Shown here: positions 1 through 7,457 of the stretch, piece by piece
Layout of the letters: each line of letters starts with the position of its first letter
Numbering within the stretch: the stretch's first letter is position 1
Virus record (IMG/VR): IMGVR_UViG_3300028610_001687
Span: 1 to 56,799 of that record
Source of the DNA: a virus
Reading direction: 5' to 3' (one strand)
DNA: 56,799 nucleotides
Made by a program: the position numbers and the translations under genes
Notes under the pieces: generated by a model
Databases searched by the model: none
Seen by the model: only the letters and a program-made list of their open reading frames with translations
Told to the model about the DNA's origin: nothing

Positions 1-1
1 T

Positions 2-94
2 CTCCGTGAACTCATTGATGATATGTTTGACTCATTCTGTGATGAAGATCCAGTTGAGTCAGACGATGATGATGTCTTCGATAGTCTAGGTTAA
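2..94 (+). CDS. C-terminal end of an unknown gene (5' truncated)
   Basis: An open frame enters from the left edge and ends at TAA 92-94. The last 30 residues are very acidic, with a run of four Asp before the end. It is followed after 15 bases by another gene with a good ribosome binding site. No function can be assigned from this tail. Confidence 0.7.
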   Translation, partial: LRELIDDMFDSFCDEDPVESDDDDVFDSLG

Positions 95-109
95 CTCGAA
101 AGGAAAACT

Positions 110-274
110 ATGCTTATACGTCTTTCATATTTGTTTTGGTGCGCAGCTTCTGGTGGTGTCATCGGGCATTTCATAAAACCAGCTGGTGCTACATTCTTTA
201 TAGCACTGATCGCGCTCTGTGCGTTCAACTTTTGTCTCTATTACTTCTTTCTTAGTAATTACACACAAGATTAA
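110..274 (+). CDS. Small membrane protein, 54 aa
   Basis: The ATG at 110 is preceded by AAAGGAAA at a good distance. The product has a short polar N terminus, then two hydrophobic stretches (about residues 6-22 and 26-48) and a polar tail. It is probably an inner-membrane protein. Family not recognised; it is one of a run of tiny hydrophobic genes at 110-628. Confidence 0.65.
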   Translation: MLIRLSYLFWCAASGGVIGHFIKPAGATFFIALIALCAFNFCLYYFFLSNYTQD

Positions 275-378
275 TTCAGAGACGCATGAGACACAGTGGG
301 CAATACTCCATACGGAGCCAACCCCGAGGCCTTAGAGTGGAGCTGGAGAGCTCTAGTGAGGCGTGAAAGGAGACCGAC

Positions 379-531
379 TTGTTGAATCGATTTTTATTTA
401 GTGTGAATATTTTTGCTGGTACTCTGTGTGCATTAGGTGATGTAAGCGCTTACATACCAGCAATGAACTTTAGTGTTGCTGCTTGGATCTTAAGTGATAT
501 CATTAAGGATGCTATAAACGATGGACGATAA
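379..531 (+). CDS. Small hydrophobic protein, 50 aa, TTG start
   Basis: An AAAGGAG ribosome binding site (367-373) lies six bases before a TTG codon at 379, the first start in this frame. The product is largely hydrophobic and may form one or two membrane helices. Its last codons overlap the ATG of the next gene by 11 bases, suggesting translational coupling. Family not recognised. Confidence 0.6.
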   Translation: MLNRFLFSVNIFAGTLCALGDVSAYIPAMNFSVAAWILSDIIKDAINDGR

Positions 532-628
532 ATTCTTCAAGGGTTGGTTTATATTCGTAGGTTTAGCAATGATCACTTTCTGGATCGGTTTATTTTATCT
601 CGGATATAGACTCATCGATAAACTGTAG
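521..628 (+). CDS. Single-pass membrane protein, 35 aa
   Basis: The ATG at 521 lies inside the end of the upstream gene. The product has a short charged N terminus, one strong hydrophobic helix (about residues 9-28) and a basic C terminus, so it is predicted to span the membrane once. Family not recognised. Confidence 0.6.
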   Translation: MDDKFFKGWFIFVGLAMITFWIGLFYLGYRLIDKL

Positions 629-641
629 GCATAGATAAGTT

Positions 642-839
642 ATGGCAAATCAACCAACTGTAGAAAACTGTACACATTCTAGGATGCGGCCACCTGATTT
701 TGATCTCAATGAAGCACGTGAAATGAGTGCTCATGATATTCAATTGAAATTCCCACGATACCAAGGCGAATGCCCAGATTGTGGAAAATTTCTAACAATT
801 TACGCAAGCCCTGAACACAGAAATGCCGGTGGATGGTGA
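642..839 (+). CDS. Small putative zinc-binding protein, 65 aa
   Basis: The protein has a Cys-x-His near residue 10 and a CPDC knuckle near residue 45, compatible with one zinc site. The start at 642 follows the previous stop by 13 bases. The end overlaps the next small frame. No named family recognised. Confidence 0.55.
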   Translation: MANQPTVENCTHSRMRPPDFDLNEAREMSAHDIQLKFPRYQGECPDCGKFLTIYASPEHRNAGGW

Positions 840-993
840 TGGAGTACATAAGGTTGAACAACTATCTGAAGATGTCGACCTAATAACTCTCCGAAATAAA
901 ATACCAGGATCTACCGCGATTGAATATCAGCAGTTTACATGGAATAGAAAAACACACAAAGATGCCCGTATCAGAAAGTTAGTTTGTTTCTGA
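823..993 (+). CDS. Small hypothetical protein, 56 aa
   Basis: This frame starts at ATG 823 inside the upstream gene (17-base overlap) and ends at TGA 991-993. The product is charged, with a basic C terminus. No strong ribosome binding site is visible; coupling to the upstream stop codon is plausible. A hairpin follows at 1001-1025. Confidence 0.5.
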   Translation: MPVDGDGVHKVEQLSEDVDLITLRNKIPGSTAIEYQQFTWNRKTHKDARIRKLVCF

Positions 994-1000
994 TAGATCA

Positions 1001-1025
1001 CACACTCAACTCATGTAAGAGTGTG
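1001..1025 (+). terminator. Intergenic hairpin, weak terminator candidate
   Basis: CACACTC (1001-1007) pairs perfectly with GAGTGTG (1019-1025) across an 11-nt loop. There is no T-run after it, so it may instead be an RNA-processing or stability hairpin ahead of the nucleotidyltransferase gene. Confidence 0.4.
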
Positions 1026-1051
1026 CTAGAACAACAATAAGGAGCGTTGGG

Positions 1052-2014
1052 ATGGCTAGTTTTGGTCGAGTAAAGAAATCGTCAATATTTAACCCTATTG
1101 TCTTTCCAACACAAGCATTTTCTACTGGAGGTAATATTGTACTCGGTAATACAAATCCCACAGTAGAAACTAAGCAAACCGAATATCTTGATCCGCCAGA
1201 ACGAAGACTATTCTACAAAACTTGTATACATCCTGTAGATGACTACATTAAAAATGAAGTAACGGTTTATGGTTCATTAATAGGTAACAATGGACATCTC
1301 GTCGGCGCTGGTGAAATTAGACATGAACTTAGAGATCTTGCTATAGCATTGAAGAACCCAACTGTGTGGATTGCTGGTGGTGCCGTTGCATCATCACTAT
1401 TAGGTGAATATGGAAAAGCAAAAGATATCGATATCTTTTGCGGTAGTTACAATTCATTTCTAGGTACTTTAACAAAGTTAGAATCGATGAATTTCATTGT
1501 TGATCCTGAACACATAAAGGAATGTAAAGCTGATCCTTCAAGAATAAAATTCATCGAAGCAAAACCAGGACCCAAGTGTACACAGACAAAGACTGTTCAA
1601 GTTATCAAAATGGTCTGGTATGAATCAGTATATGATGTCCTCGAGTCATTCGATATGCTTCATGTTAAATCTGCCATATGGGCAAACACAGACGATTCTA
1701 AAATACAATGTGCATACCACAAAGATGGTTTAGACCTCTTACGAAAAAGACAAATTGTTATCTCTAATACAATTTTTCCAGTATCTATGATGCGTCGTAT
1801 TAAGAAGTATGTAGACCGCGGGTTTACAATGGCAGACGGCGACATTGTCGATGCCGTCGCTGAACTTGGTCATGAATGTGATGATACACATGTTCCTTTA
1901 GAGATAATTTCATCTACAGTTTCTTTAGATGAAAATAATCGTTGGTCAAATCCTGAGTACAAAAAGGATTATTACGAATTGGAACCCTATCAGTTTAAGC
2001 ATAAATGGGGATAA
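1052..2014 (+). CDS. Nucleotidyltransferase-fold protein, 320 aa
   Basis: A ribosome binding site AAGGAG at 1039 supports ATG 1052. Residues about 106-130 read WIAGGAVASSLLG followed by KDIDIF. This is the glycine-rich motif plus Asp-x-Asp pattern of the polymerase-beta / CCA-adding nucleotidyltransferase superfamily (hG[GS]...Dh[DE]h). Such enzymes transfer a nucleotide to RNA, protein or small molecules; the two Asp would bind metal. The length and the rest of the sequence do not identify a subfamily. Given the later tRNA array, an RNA end-modifying role is possible but is only inference. Confidence 0.7.
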   Translation: MASFGRVKKSSIFNPIVFPTQAFSTGGNIVLGNTNPTVETKQTEYLDPPERRLFYKTCIHPVDDYIKNEVTVYGSLIGNNGHLVGAGEIRHELRDLAIALKNPTVWIAGGAVASSLLGEYGKAKDIDIFCGSYNSFLGTLTKLESMNFIVDPEHIKECKADPSRIKFIEAKPGPKCTQTKTVQVIKMVWYESVYDVLESFDMLHVKSAIWANTDDSKIQCAYHKDGLDLLRKRQIVISNTIFPVSMMRRIKKYVDRGFTMADGDIVDAVAELGHECDDTHVPLEIISSTVSLDENNRWSNPEYKKDYYELEPYQFKHKWG

Positions 2015-2018
2015 CTCA

Positions 2019-2240
2019 ATGAATATGGATAACATAGAAAAATGGAATTTCCTCATTAATGAGTTAACTGACACTGAAATAAACTGGGTGAGCAATTTCT
2101 ATGATAAGTCTATTGTTGCTGATCTTATGTATCTCGATGGTTTAGTACAATCACGTGATGGCATCCCGTCAGAAGGTGATGTCGTAAGATTAGAGAATAT
2201 TCTTAGTAAGATTAGAAAAGCCGTGAAAGATGATCAATAA
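2019..2240 (+). CDS. Hypothetical protein, 73 aa
   Basis: ATG 2019 is preferred over an upstream in-frame start inside the previous gene because it lies just after that gene's stop (2012-2014). The product is acidic and predicted mostly helical. No family recognised. Confidence 0.6.
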   Translation: MNMDNIEKWNFLINELTDTEINWVSNFYDKSIVADLMYLDGLVQSRDGIPSEGDVVRLENILSKIRKAVKDDQ

Positions 2241-2244
2241 AAGT

Positions 2245-2273
2245 TTTTCATTAGATACTCTTTGTGTTATAAT
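2245..2273 (+). promoter_or_regulatory. Promoter, TTTTCA-N17-TGTTATAAT
   Basis: A -35-like TTTTCA (2245-2250), 17-nt spacer and perfect TATAAT (2268-2273) with the extended -10 TG (2265-2266). The element TTGTGTTATAATG is shared with the promoter at 6242-6270. The expected +1 near 2280 leaves only about six bases before ATG 2286. Confidence 0.65.
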
Positions 2274-2285
2274 GGATACAGTTTT

Positions 2286-2561
2286 ATGCAATATTGTATT
2301 TCTAATAAACCTAAACGTAAACGACGTCAAACACTTGTGAATGAAATCCCAATTGATAGTACGACAAAATGGTGGGGAGTTTCTGTGCCTCGTGGTATTG
2401 CAATCATTATGAAAAGAATTGCTGATGAAGTTGAAGCTGGATGTGTTAGTTCATTGTCATTCAAGTGGGATGGCAGTGATGAGGTAATTTTTTCAGTAGA
2501 CAATGAACAATGCTCCATTCAACTGGATGCGCGCATTTATGGTGTAAAGAATGATGAATAA
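2286..2561 (+). CDS. Hypothetical protein, 91 aa, probably leaderless
   Basis: The frame can be extended to TTG 2262, but that lies inside the promoter -10 region, so ATG 2286 is the realistic start. The product begins with a basic stretch (KPKRKRRQ) and has a beta-rich C-terminal half. Function unknown. The nearly absent 5' leader suggests leaderless translation. Confidence 0.6.
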   Translation: MQYCISNKPKRKRRQTLVNEIPIDSTTKWWGVSVPRGIAIIMKRIADEVEAGCVSSLSFKWDGSDEVIFSVDNEQCSIQLDARIYGVKNDE

Positions 2562-2715
2562 CAATACGATGTATGCTGTTGAGATTGATGACGATCTCGT
2601 GTTAGTCAGGGACGGCGCGATCAATCTTATGCTAGATCAAGGGATGGAACTTGAGGATATTGCCAAGAAATTCATGGTGTCTCTTGATGATGTAAAATCA
2701 ATTTTATTGGAATAA
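2551..2715 (+). CDS. Small helix-turn-helix-like protein, 54 aa
   Basis: It overlaps the upstream stop (tandem ATGs at 2551 and 2554). The C-terminal half (about residues 28-52) has the spacing of a helix-turn-helix, with GMELEDIAKKFMVSLDDVKS. A DNA-binding role is plausible but the protein is very short and the assignment is by pattern only. Confidence 0.5.
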   Translation: MMNNNTMYAVEIDDDLVLVRDGAINLMLDQGMELEDIAKKFMVSLDDVKSILLE

Positions 2716-2748
2716 GGCTCACACTTTTAATTTAGAATGGAGAATAGA

Positions 2749-3108
2749 ATGAGAAGGTTACTAGTAGTTTCGGCGCTCTTGCTTTTTGCAATATCATGTC
2801 AAGCACAAGTTGCTGAAGAATGTAGAACGTTGTCTGAGACAGCGTTATGTGCAGAGATTGTTGTTGCTACATGCGAACGAGCAACCATGTGTGTAGATAA
2901 TACACCTGAATTCGAAGTAGCATGTCAAGAAGCTGGTCTTAAGACGTGTGCACACTACAAAACGAATCCAGCACACGCAGATCTTGTATATGACTCATGT
3001 CTTCCCGCTCTTTTAGCTACATCATGTGATGATCTAATGCGTGGTATTTTCCCTGATGAGTGTACAGCTCTTTATGTTCTCGCAGATGCACCTGACGCTG
3101 GTGTGTAA
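2749..3108 (+). CDS. Cys-rich lipoprotein, 119 aa
   Basis: GGAG at 2739-2742 favours the second ATG (2749). The N terminus is a type II signal peptide: Arg-Arg, a hydrophobic core and the lipobox-like LFAISC with Cys near residue 17. The mature part has about ten Cys. Secreted Cys-rich lipoproteins of this style are common in Myxococcota-like bacteria, so this may be host-derived. It could act at the host surface, for example in superinfection exclusion. Function is inferred only from localisation. Confidence 0.65.
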   Translation: MRRLLVVSALLLFAISCQAQVAEECRTLSETALCAEIVVATCERATMCVDNTPEFEVACQEAGLKTCAHYKTNPAHADLVYDSCLPALLATSCDDLMRGIFPDECTALYVLADAPDAGV

Positions 3109-3119
3109 TGGAGTTAGAT

Positions 3120-3434
3120 ATGACAAGACTATTTGAAAAACATGAAATTATTCCAGTTGGCAATTATGTCATACTGAGACGAGCCGACATTAAAGAGAAA
3201 TCTGCAGGTGGATTATTTCTTCCGACAAGAGCTCAGGAAAAGTCACTGCAGGCTGAAGTACTTGCTGTGGGACCGGGAATGTATTTATCTGGTGGTGGAT
3301 TTGCAGAAACATCTGTAGCACCTGGCGATACTGTCATTATCGATAAAATCGGTGGGATCGAAATAGAGTTAGAAGGTGAAAAGCTTCTTATTGTTCGTGA
3401 ACCTGAAATTTTCGCTGTTATCAAAGAAAAATAA
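3120..3434 (+). CDS. groES: Co-chaperonin GroES (Cpn10)
   Basis: A 104-aa Cpn10 fold. It has an N-terminal VGNYVILRR strand, the AGGLFLP mobile-loop segment near residues 26-32, then QAEVLAVGPG, and the C-terminal beta strands ending EPEIFAVI. GroES caps GroEL during protein folding; phage versions such as T4 gp31 work with host GroEL to fold the major capsid protein. Start 3120 is chosen because GGAG lies at 3110-3113; an in-frame ATG at 3108 overlaps the upstream stop. No GroEL is seen in the window. Confidence 0.88.
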   Translation: MTRLFEKHEIIPVGNYVILRRADIKEKSAGGLFLPTRAQEKSLQAEVLAVGPGMYLSGGGFAETSVAPGDTVIIDKIGGIEIELEGEKLLIVREPEIFAVIKEK

Positions 3435-3437
3435 CAA

Positions 3438-3713
3438 ATGAGTAATCTTAGCAGGATTGAATTTATTAGATCAGCATTGACCGACGCGCTTGAGAAGCTT
3501 GATGAAGTCGATAAAGAATTACGTGATCTTCGATCGTATAAGTTAAAATGGATTTGGAGAGGGGATCTCGACGAGCACATTGAAGATCCTGAAGCAGAAG
3601 CTGCAGTCGACAATGAATTACTCTCAGTACCCGAACCCATTGATGATAATGAATATTGTATCCCACATTACGTTGACGATATTTCAACAGAGCGTATTTA
3701 TAAAGGAGGATAG
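3438..3713 (+). CDS. Hypothetical protein with N-terminal coiled coil, 91 aa
   Basis: It starts four bases after groES. Residues about 8-35 form a charged amphipathic helix with coiled-coil character, followed by an acidic region. It ends ahead of a strong AGGAGG used by the next gene. Function unknown. Confidence 0.65.
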   Translation: MSNLSRIEFIRSALTDALEKLDEVDKELRDLRSYKLKWIWRGDLDEHIEDPEAEAAVDNELLSVPEPIDDNEYCIPHYVDDISTERIYKGG

Positions 3714-3718
3714 ATTGA

Positions 3719-4204
3719 GTGATCGAAGTTACAGATATTTCGCCAGGAGATGGCGGCGATTGGATGTTAGTTAGAGCAAGGGATCTTAAAAATCACTATG
3801 TGCATAAATGTTTATATTCTCAACTCGTAGCAGACTTAGAGTCAAGAGGATATCACATATACGATTCTACTCCAACTGTAAGTACAAGATTCGAACTCCC
3901 GGTTGCAGTTTATTTTGCAAGTCGACCAGAAGAACATTTAAAGATTGATGTTTTAAGCATAACGATTCCGTCAAGAGATGTTGAAATAACAATGCATAAT
4001 CTAATGTCATTGCCAGAAAGAACATTTCATGATGACAAAGAATACTTTAAACTCAAATGCGAACGAACCTGCATAGTCATGACACCAGATCAACGTGATG
4101 CATTTGCATTGGCTCTTCAAAGTTTAGTAGTTAGAGCAAATAAACGTGAAGATGCATTTTTCGAACGATTAACAAACGAGAAAAAGAAAGAAGATAAAGA
4201 ATGA
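3719..4204 (+). CDS. Hypothetical protein, 161 aa, GTG start
   Basis: An AAAGGAGG motif about 9 bases upstream supports GTG 3719. The protein has an alternating alpha/beta look and a highly charged C terminus (KKKEDKE). It overlaps the next ATG by 4 bases. No family recognised. Confidence 0.65.
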   Translation: MIEVTDISPGDGGDWMLVRARDLKNHYVHKCLYSQLVADLESRGYHIYDSTPTVSTRFELPVAVYFASRPEEHLKIDVLSITIPSRDVEITMHNLMSLPERTFHDDKEYFKLKCERTCIVMTPDQRDAFALALQSLVVRANKREDAFFERLTNEKKKEDKE

Positions 4205-4512
4205 AATGGTTATTGTATATTCCCCTTGGGATTCTTGCGGCAGTCGTTCTATCGATAGCAACATCAACTATGTGGGGTTGGTTTGTTGTGCCGGCATTGG
4301 GAGTACCTGCAATTAATGCAGTTGAAGCATATGGTTTAATACTCGTCATTGCGTTATTTATGTCACCAATAACGACATCACTTTCTCTCAAGATGAATGA
4401 TAAATTCAAAAATGATGATTACGCGCAGGGAATGGTACGTTCTCTCGCAATTCTTATCATGTCGGGTATGGCTCTACTAGTCGGTTATGCCGTGAGCAGC
4501 TGGTGGATGTAA
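4201..4512 (+). CDS. Membrane protein with three predicted helices, 103 aa
   Basis: Hydrophobic segments near residues 3-24, 28-58 and 76-100 predict an integral membrane protein. ATGA overlap with the upstream gene and a 10-base overlap with the downstream one indicate an operon. No family recognised. Confidence 0.65.
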   Translation: MKWLLYIPLGILAAVVLSIATSTMWGWFVVPALGVPAINAVEAYGLILVIALFMSPITTSLSLKMNDKFKNDDYAQGMVRSLAILIMSGMALLVGYAVSSWWM

Positions 4513-5012
4513 GAACACCAAGAAAACAATCTCCATACTCTCTGATACAGGAGCAATTGCGCGGCGATGAGTGGAAGCTTTTCGTCGCGTGTTCCATGTT
4601 AAACCTAACAACAGCCGTTCAAGTCAAGCAAATTATCTGGGAATTCTTTCGACGCTGGCCGACAGCAAGTGACTGTGTTAGTGCAGATCCAGACGAAATT
4701 CGTGAGCTGATACGTCCCCTTGGCCTTTATAATAGGCGCACACGTACGCTCCAGAGGCTCTCTCGCTCATTCAGAGACGGCTCGTATAAATCCATTAGGG
4801 ATATTCCAGGTGTAGGCCAGTATGCCGCCGACAGTCACAGGATATTCTGTGAAGGAATTCTAATCGAAAATGCTAACGACATAGTTCTTCAAACATACTT
4901 AAAATGGGCGAAGAACTATGTCAAAGTCAACAAGAAACCTAGAACGAGACAAACAACCACACAACAAAACAGTGCTGGACAACGGAGAGAAGTTCCAAGC
5001 AGCGATCGATAG
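4503..5012 (+). CDS. HhH-GPD DNA glycosylase, MBD4-like
   Basis: The protein (169 aa, GTG start inside the upstream gene) matches the glycosylase domain of the MBD4/DME branch. It opens with LFVACSMLNLTT, and residues about 98-116 hold the helix-hairpin-helix DIPGVGQYAADS followed by RIFC. The Asp in this motif is the expected catalytic residue. Enzymes of this family remove mismatched thymine or uracil-type bases by flipping them out and cutting the N-glycosidic bond. The C-terminal 30 residues are low complexity and overlap the next gene by 95 bases. In a phage it might repair deaminated modified bases or attack host DNA; this is inference. Confidence 0.8.
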   Translation: MDVRTPRKQSPYSLIQEQLRGDEWKLFVACSMLNLTTAVQVKQIIWEFFRRWPTASDCVSADPDEIRELIRPLGLYNRRTRTLQRLSRSFRDGSYKSIRDIPGVGQYAADSHRIFCEGILIENANDIVLQTYLKWAKNYVKVNKKPRTRQTTTQQNSAGQRREVPSSDR

Positions 5013-5298
5013 ATTGAGGGCGCACCTCAAAAAAAGATGTGATGCAGCCAAAGCATTAACTGAATCCATGATCCAAGAGAACCACCCGAGATCAGAGCTC
5101 GCCGGACAGCAGTTTCTAAATTCTGCAGAAGAATATCACGCTTTCACTAAGCTAATACAGTTAGTATCCGTTATGGCAAGTGATCTAAATGAGATCATAG
5201 AAAAAGAAAAAAATAACATTAGTGAATGTAATGTAATAGAAGTTGTTGCGCTTCCCGGTGCTGCAAAGAGATCATCAAGCGGAGAGGATATGAATTGA
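4918..5298 (+). CDS. Hypothetical helical protein, 126 aa
   Basis: It starts inside the end of the glycosylase gene. The product is mainly helical and charged, with a long helix around residues 20-45 and 65-100. No family recognised. The long overlap makes the exact start uncertain. Confidence 0.55.
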   Translation: MSKSTRNLERDKQPHNKTVLDNGEKFQAAIDRLRAHLKKRCDAAKALTESMIQENHPRSELAGQQFLNSAEEYHAFTKLIQLVSVMASDLNEIIEKEKNNISECNVIEVVALPGAAKRSSSGEDMN

Positions 5299-5663
5299 TG
5301 TCTGAAAGTACTTTCAAGCGACATTCTAAGTTATTTCTTAAATCAGGTGGCATCGGTGGTCTAATGAATATCGATGACATTGAATATCAAGATATGGCTC
5401 GAATCGTCGCAGAAGTCTTCAGTTTATTCAAGCTCAACAACGACATGGATAAATCTTATATCAAGGTTTTATCGAAGTATGGAATAGTATGTCCACATCC
5501 ATCAGAAAAACGATTGTATAGTGGAACGACTAGGTCAAAGAAACCACTTGTAGTTCACAGGTGGTATGACTGTGAAATGTGTGATTGCAGTGTTTTCAAT
5601 GAGCATTGGATGAAAGCAGTACGCGAAGAGGAAGAGAAACAAGCAAAAGATACAGGAAAATAA
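5298..5663 (+). CDS. Hypothetical Cys-containing protein, 121 aa
   Basis: ATG 5298 is used; a TTG one codon upstream is also possible. The C-terminal half holds a CPHP and a CEMCDC cluster that could bind zinc. Closely followed by the next gene. Function unknown. Confidence 0.6.
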   Translation: MSESTFKRHSKLFLKSGGIGGLMNIDDIEYQDMARIVAEVFSLFKLNNDMDKSYIKVLSKYGIVCPHPSEKRLYSGTTRSKKPLVVHRWYDCEMCDCSVFNEHWMKAVREEEEKQAKDTGK

Positions 5664-5927
5664 ATGTCAACTCTCTCTAAAGAGCAACTGATTGTCATAG
5701 CTGAAGAGATGTATTCAGATGGTACATTCTTCTCCGAACATTACTCAGAATATGCATGGAAACAGAAAGGTTGGCCGCCCGTTGACGATGTGCGAATATA
5801 TAAGATATTAGACTCGTATATTAAATTTCTAAGAACAACAGATGAGTACCATGGAAAAGAAACCCCACAAGGTGGAGCAGGAGGAGCCGTTGGAACTCTC
5901 CCTCCACGATCTTGGAATAAGACCTAA
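5664..5927 (+). CDS. Hypothetical protein, 87 aa
   Basis: Starts immediately at the upstream stop. Helical N-terminal part; the last 28 residues are Gly/Pro rich and lie in the overlap with the next gene (86 bases). Function unknown. Confidence 0.55.
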   Translation: MSTLSKEQLIVIAEEMYSDGTFFSEHYSEYAWKQKGWPPVDDVRIYKILDSYIKFLRTTDEYHGKETPQGGAGGAVGTLPPRSWNKT

Positions 5928-6039
5928 CTGGCAGGTCTGGACGCTCTCCGTCGCTATAGTTATTGGTTGTATTGTCTTTTTGCTTAGTACACTATATTAT
6001 GCTAATCAATTTTCAGAGTCGATCAATCAACTACTATGA
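5842..6039 (+). CDS. Single-pass membrane protein, 65 aa
   Basis: An N-terminal cytoplasmic-like charged part of about 30 residues is followed by one hydrophobic helix (about 33-54) and a short outside tail. It overlaps both neighbours. Function unknown. Confidence 0.6.
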   Translation: MSTMEKKPHKVEQEEPLELSLHDLGIRPNWQVWTLSVAIVIGCIVFLLSTLYYANQFSESINQLL

Positions 6040-6236
6040 AACAGAAATGTAAAGACTGTGGAAAAGATCTAACTGAATTATTTACATCCGTTGTATGTGA
6101 CTGGTGTGATGGAATCGAAGAAGAGTGGGATTACGATAAAGATCAAATCACAGATCCACTGTATCCCTTTGATTGGGCTAATCCCATTTCTTTCAATTTC
6201 TTAAAAAATTACGACCCTTTCGACTTCGAAGATTAA
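6036..6236 (+). CDS. Small zinc-ribbon protein, 66 aa
   Basis: Two knuckles, CKDCGKDL near residue 5 and CDWCDG near residue 21, form a clear four-Cys zinc ribbon. The rest is acidic and aromatic. 4-base ATGA overlap with the upstream gene. Function unknown. Confidence 0.65.
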   Translation: MKQKCKDCGKDLTELFTSVVCDWCDGIEEEWDYDKDQITDPLYPFDWANPISFNFLKNYDPFDFED

Positions 6237-6241
6237 AGTCC

Positions 6242-6270
6242 TTTATTCATAGTTCATCTTGTGTTATAAT
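6242..6270 (+). promoter_or_regulatory. Promoter, TTTATT-N17-TGTTATAAT
   Basis: TATAAT at 6265-6270 with extended -10 TG at 6262-6263. The ATG of the next gene is at 6276, seven bases after the -10 box, so transcription should begin at or next to the A of ATG (leaderless). Confidence 0.65.
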
Positions 6271-6275
6271 GAGAC

Positions 6276-6743
6276 ATGGGTGATTTTGAAAAACTTCTGA
6301 AGTATGCTGAAGATCGTGATGTGGCAGTAAGGTTCGTCAGAATGGTTGGCGGTTTTGGCATTGCTGCATATGATCTGCAAATGAATGAAATCCATCTTGA
6401 TTGGAAAGGATTGAGTCGAAAAGATCCGCAGACACTGTATATTCTTGCGCACGAACTCGGTCATCAACATGACTTTGCCAAGCGTGGTGATGAGTATTAT
6501 GTAGCAATGAATACAGCAGGAGGGATATTCGAAGAATGTATGAACTCAGGTCTTCAGACGCCTAAAGAGATCGTTGGCATGATTACGATATCAGAGGAGA
6601 AAGCATTCGACTACGGCGAGCAGATACTTGAAAAAGCAGGTGTCAAGCTTAAGAAAATTGATATGAAACGATGGCGAAATGAAGCTATGTCGATATATCG
6701 CAAATCATTCAAGGGACTTAAATGGAAGAAATTTCTATCATAG
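6276..6743 (+). CDS. HExxH zinc metalloprotease-like protein, 155 aa
   Basis: Residues about 61-68 read LAHELGHQ, the HExxH zinc-binding helix of gluzincin/ImmA-IrrE-type peptidases. An acidic region around residue 86-93 (GIFEEC) could supply the third ligand. It is short, so a full peptidase fold is possible but compact. It begins at a predicted promoter +1 and overlaps the downstream membrane-protein gene by 22 bases. Substrate unknown. Confidence 0.65.
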   Translation: MGDFEKLLKYAEDRDVAVRFVRMVGGFGIAAYDLQMNEIHLDWKGLSRKDPQTLYILAHELGHQHDFAKRGDEYYVAMNTAGGIFEECMNSGLQTPKEIVGMITISEEKAFDYGEQILEKAGVKLKKIDMKRWRNEAMSIYRKSFKGLKWKKFLS

Positions 6744-7003
6744 TAAAAGTTTTTTGCTTTGGGTTTCTAATAGATTTCCTCTGGGTATTCTATATTCTGT
6801 TTGTCACGAAGAAATTATACTTGATGGCATCTGGAGCAAGCATGGCAATGGCTGCGCCGGCACTTTTTGGATACTTCGAAATGTATGAAGTAAGGTGGTT
6901 GACTGTTCCATATCTATTTGGTTTAGGTTTTGGTACATACGTGGGTCTTAGGACTCATGGTTATCTGGAGAAAAAGAGTGTCATACAGCGAAAAAGCGAT
7001 TGA
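6722..7003 (+). CDS. Membrane protein, 93 aa
   Basis: Three hydrophobic stretches (about 4-26, 33-52, 60-76) predict an integral membrane protein with a basic C terminus. It starts inside the end of the HExxH gene. Function unknown. Confidence 0.6.
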   Translation: MEEISIIVKVFCFGFLIDFLWVFYILFVTKKLYLMASGASMAMAAPALFGYFEMYEVRWLTVPYLFGLGFGTYVGLRTHGYLEKKSVIQRKSD

Positions 7004-7397
7004 ATATGAATTTAAAGATTTTCAAAAACGCTGGCCCAATATGTTCAAGAAAGTCTACTGTGGTTTTAATCTACCAAGAGGTTGGAATACGGTCGTATGG
7101 AAACTATGCGATCGTCTTGAAAGTTTAGGATGTGAAGAACCTGACGTGTTTCAAGTAGCACAAGTTAAAGAAAAATTTGGTGGTCTTCGTTTTTATTATG
7201 GTTTTGATAAAGAAGTTGATAATGAAACAAGAGCTAGTGCAAGAACATATGTAGAATTTTCTGAAAGCATGAGTTTTTATGTCTGTCAAACTTGTGGTAC
7301 AACGATCGATGTGTGTTTTACTAGTGATAATGCTTGGTACAATACACGTTGCACTCCATGCCGTAGTCAAAGCAAGAAATATCATATCTCTTTTTAA
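6978..7397 (+). CDS. Phage hypothetical with KEKFGGLRFY motif and zinc knuckles, 139 aa
   Basis: The frame opens at 6930, but GGAG seven bases before GTG 6978 marks a better start. Residues about 68-80 hold VKEKFGGLRFYY, a motif I recognise from small phage proteins of unknown function. The end has CQTCG and CTPC, together a likely zinc ribbon. It is the last gene before the promoter at 7421. Confidence 0.6.
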   Translation: MSYSEKAIEYEFKDFQKRWPNMFKKVYCGFNLPRGWNTVVWKLCDRLESLGCEEPDVFQVAQVKEKFGGLRFYYGFDKEVDNETRASARTYVEFSESMSFYVCQTCGTTIDVCFTSDNAWYNTRCTPCRSQSKKYHISF

Positions 7398-7426
7398 TTC
7401 CCTTTTGATAAATGAGTTGATATAAT
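7398..7426 (+). promoter_or_regulatory. Promoter with extended -10 TGATATAAT
   Basis: Perfect TATAAT at 7421-7426 preceded by TGA (extended -10). The -35 at 17-nt spacing (TTCCCT) is poor. It would drive the gene at 7458. Confidence 0.55.
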
Positions 7427-7457
7427 ATACTCACAAATTTAAACACAAGGAATTTCA

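Noticed and set aside
286-366. A 26-codon ORF
   Set aside because: No ribosome binding site and unusual composition; more likely untranslated sequence.
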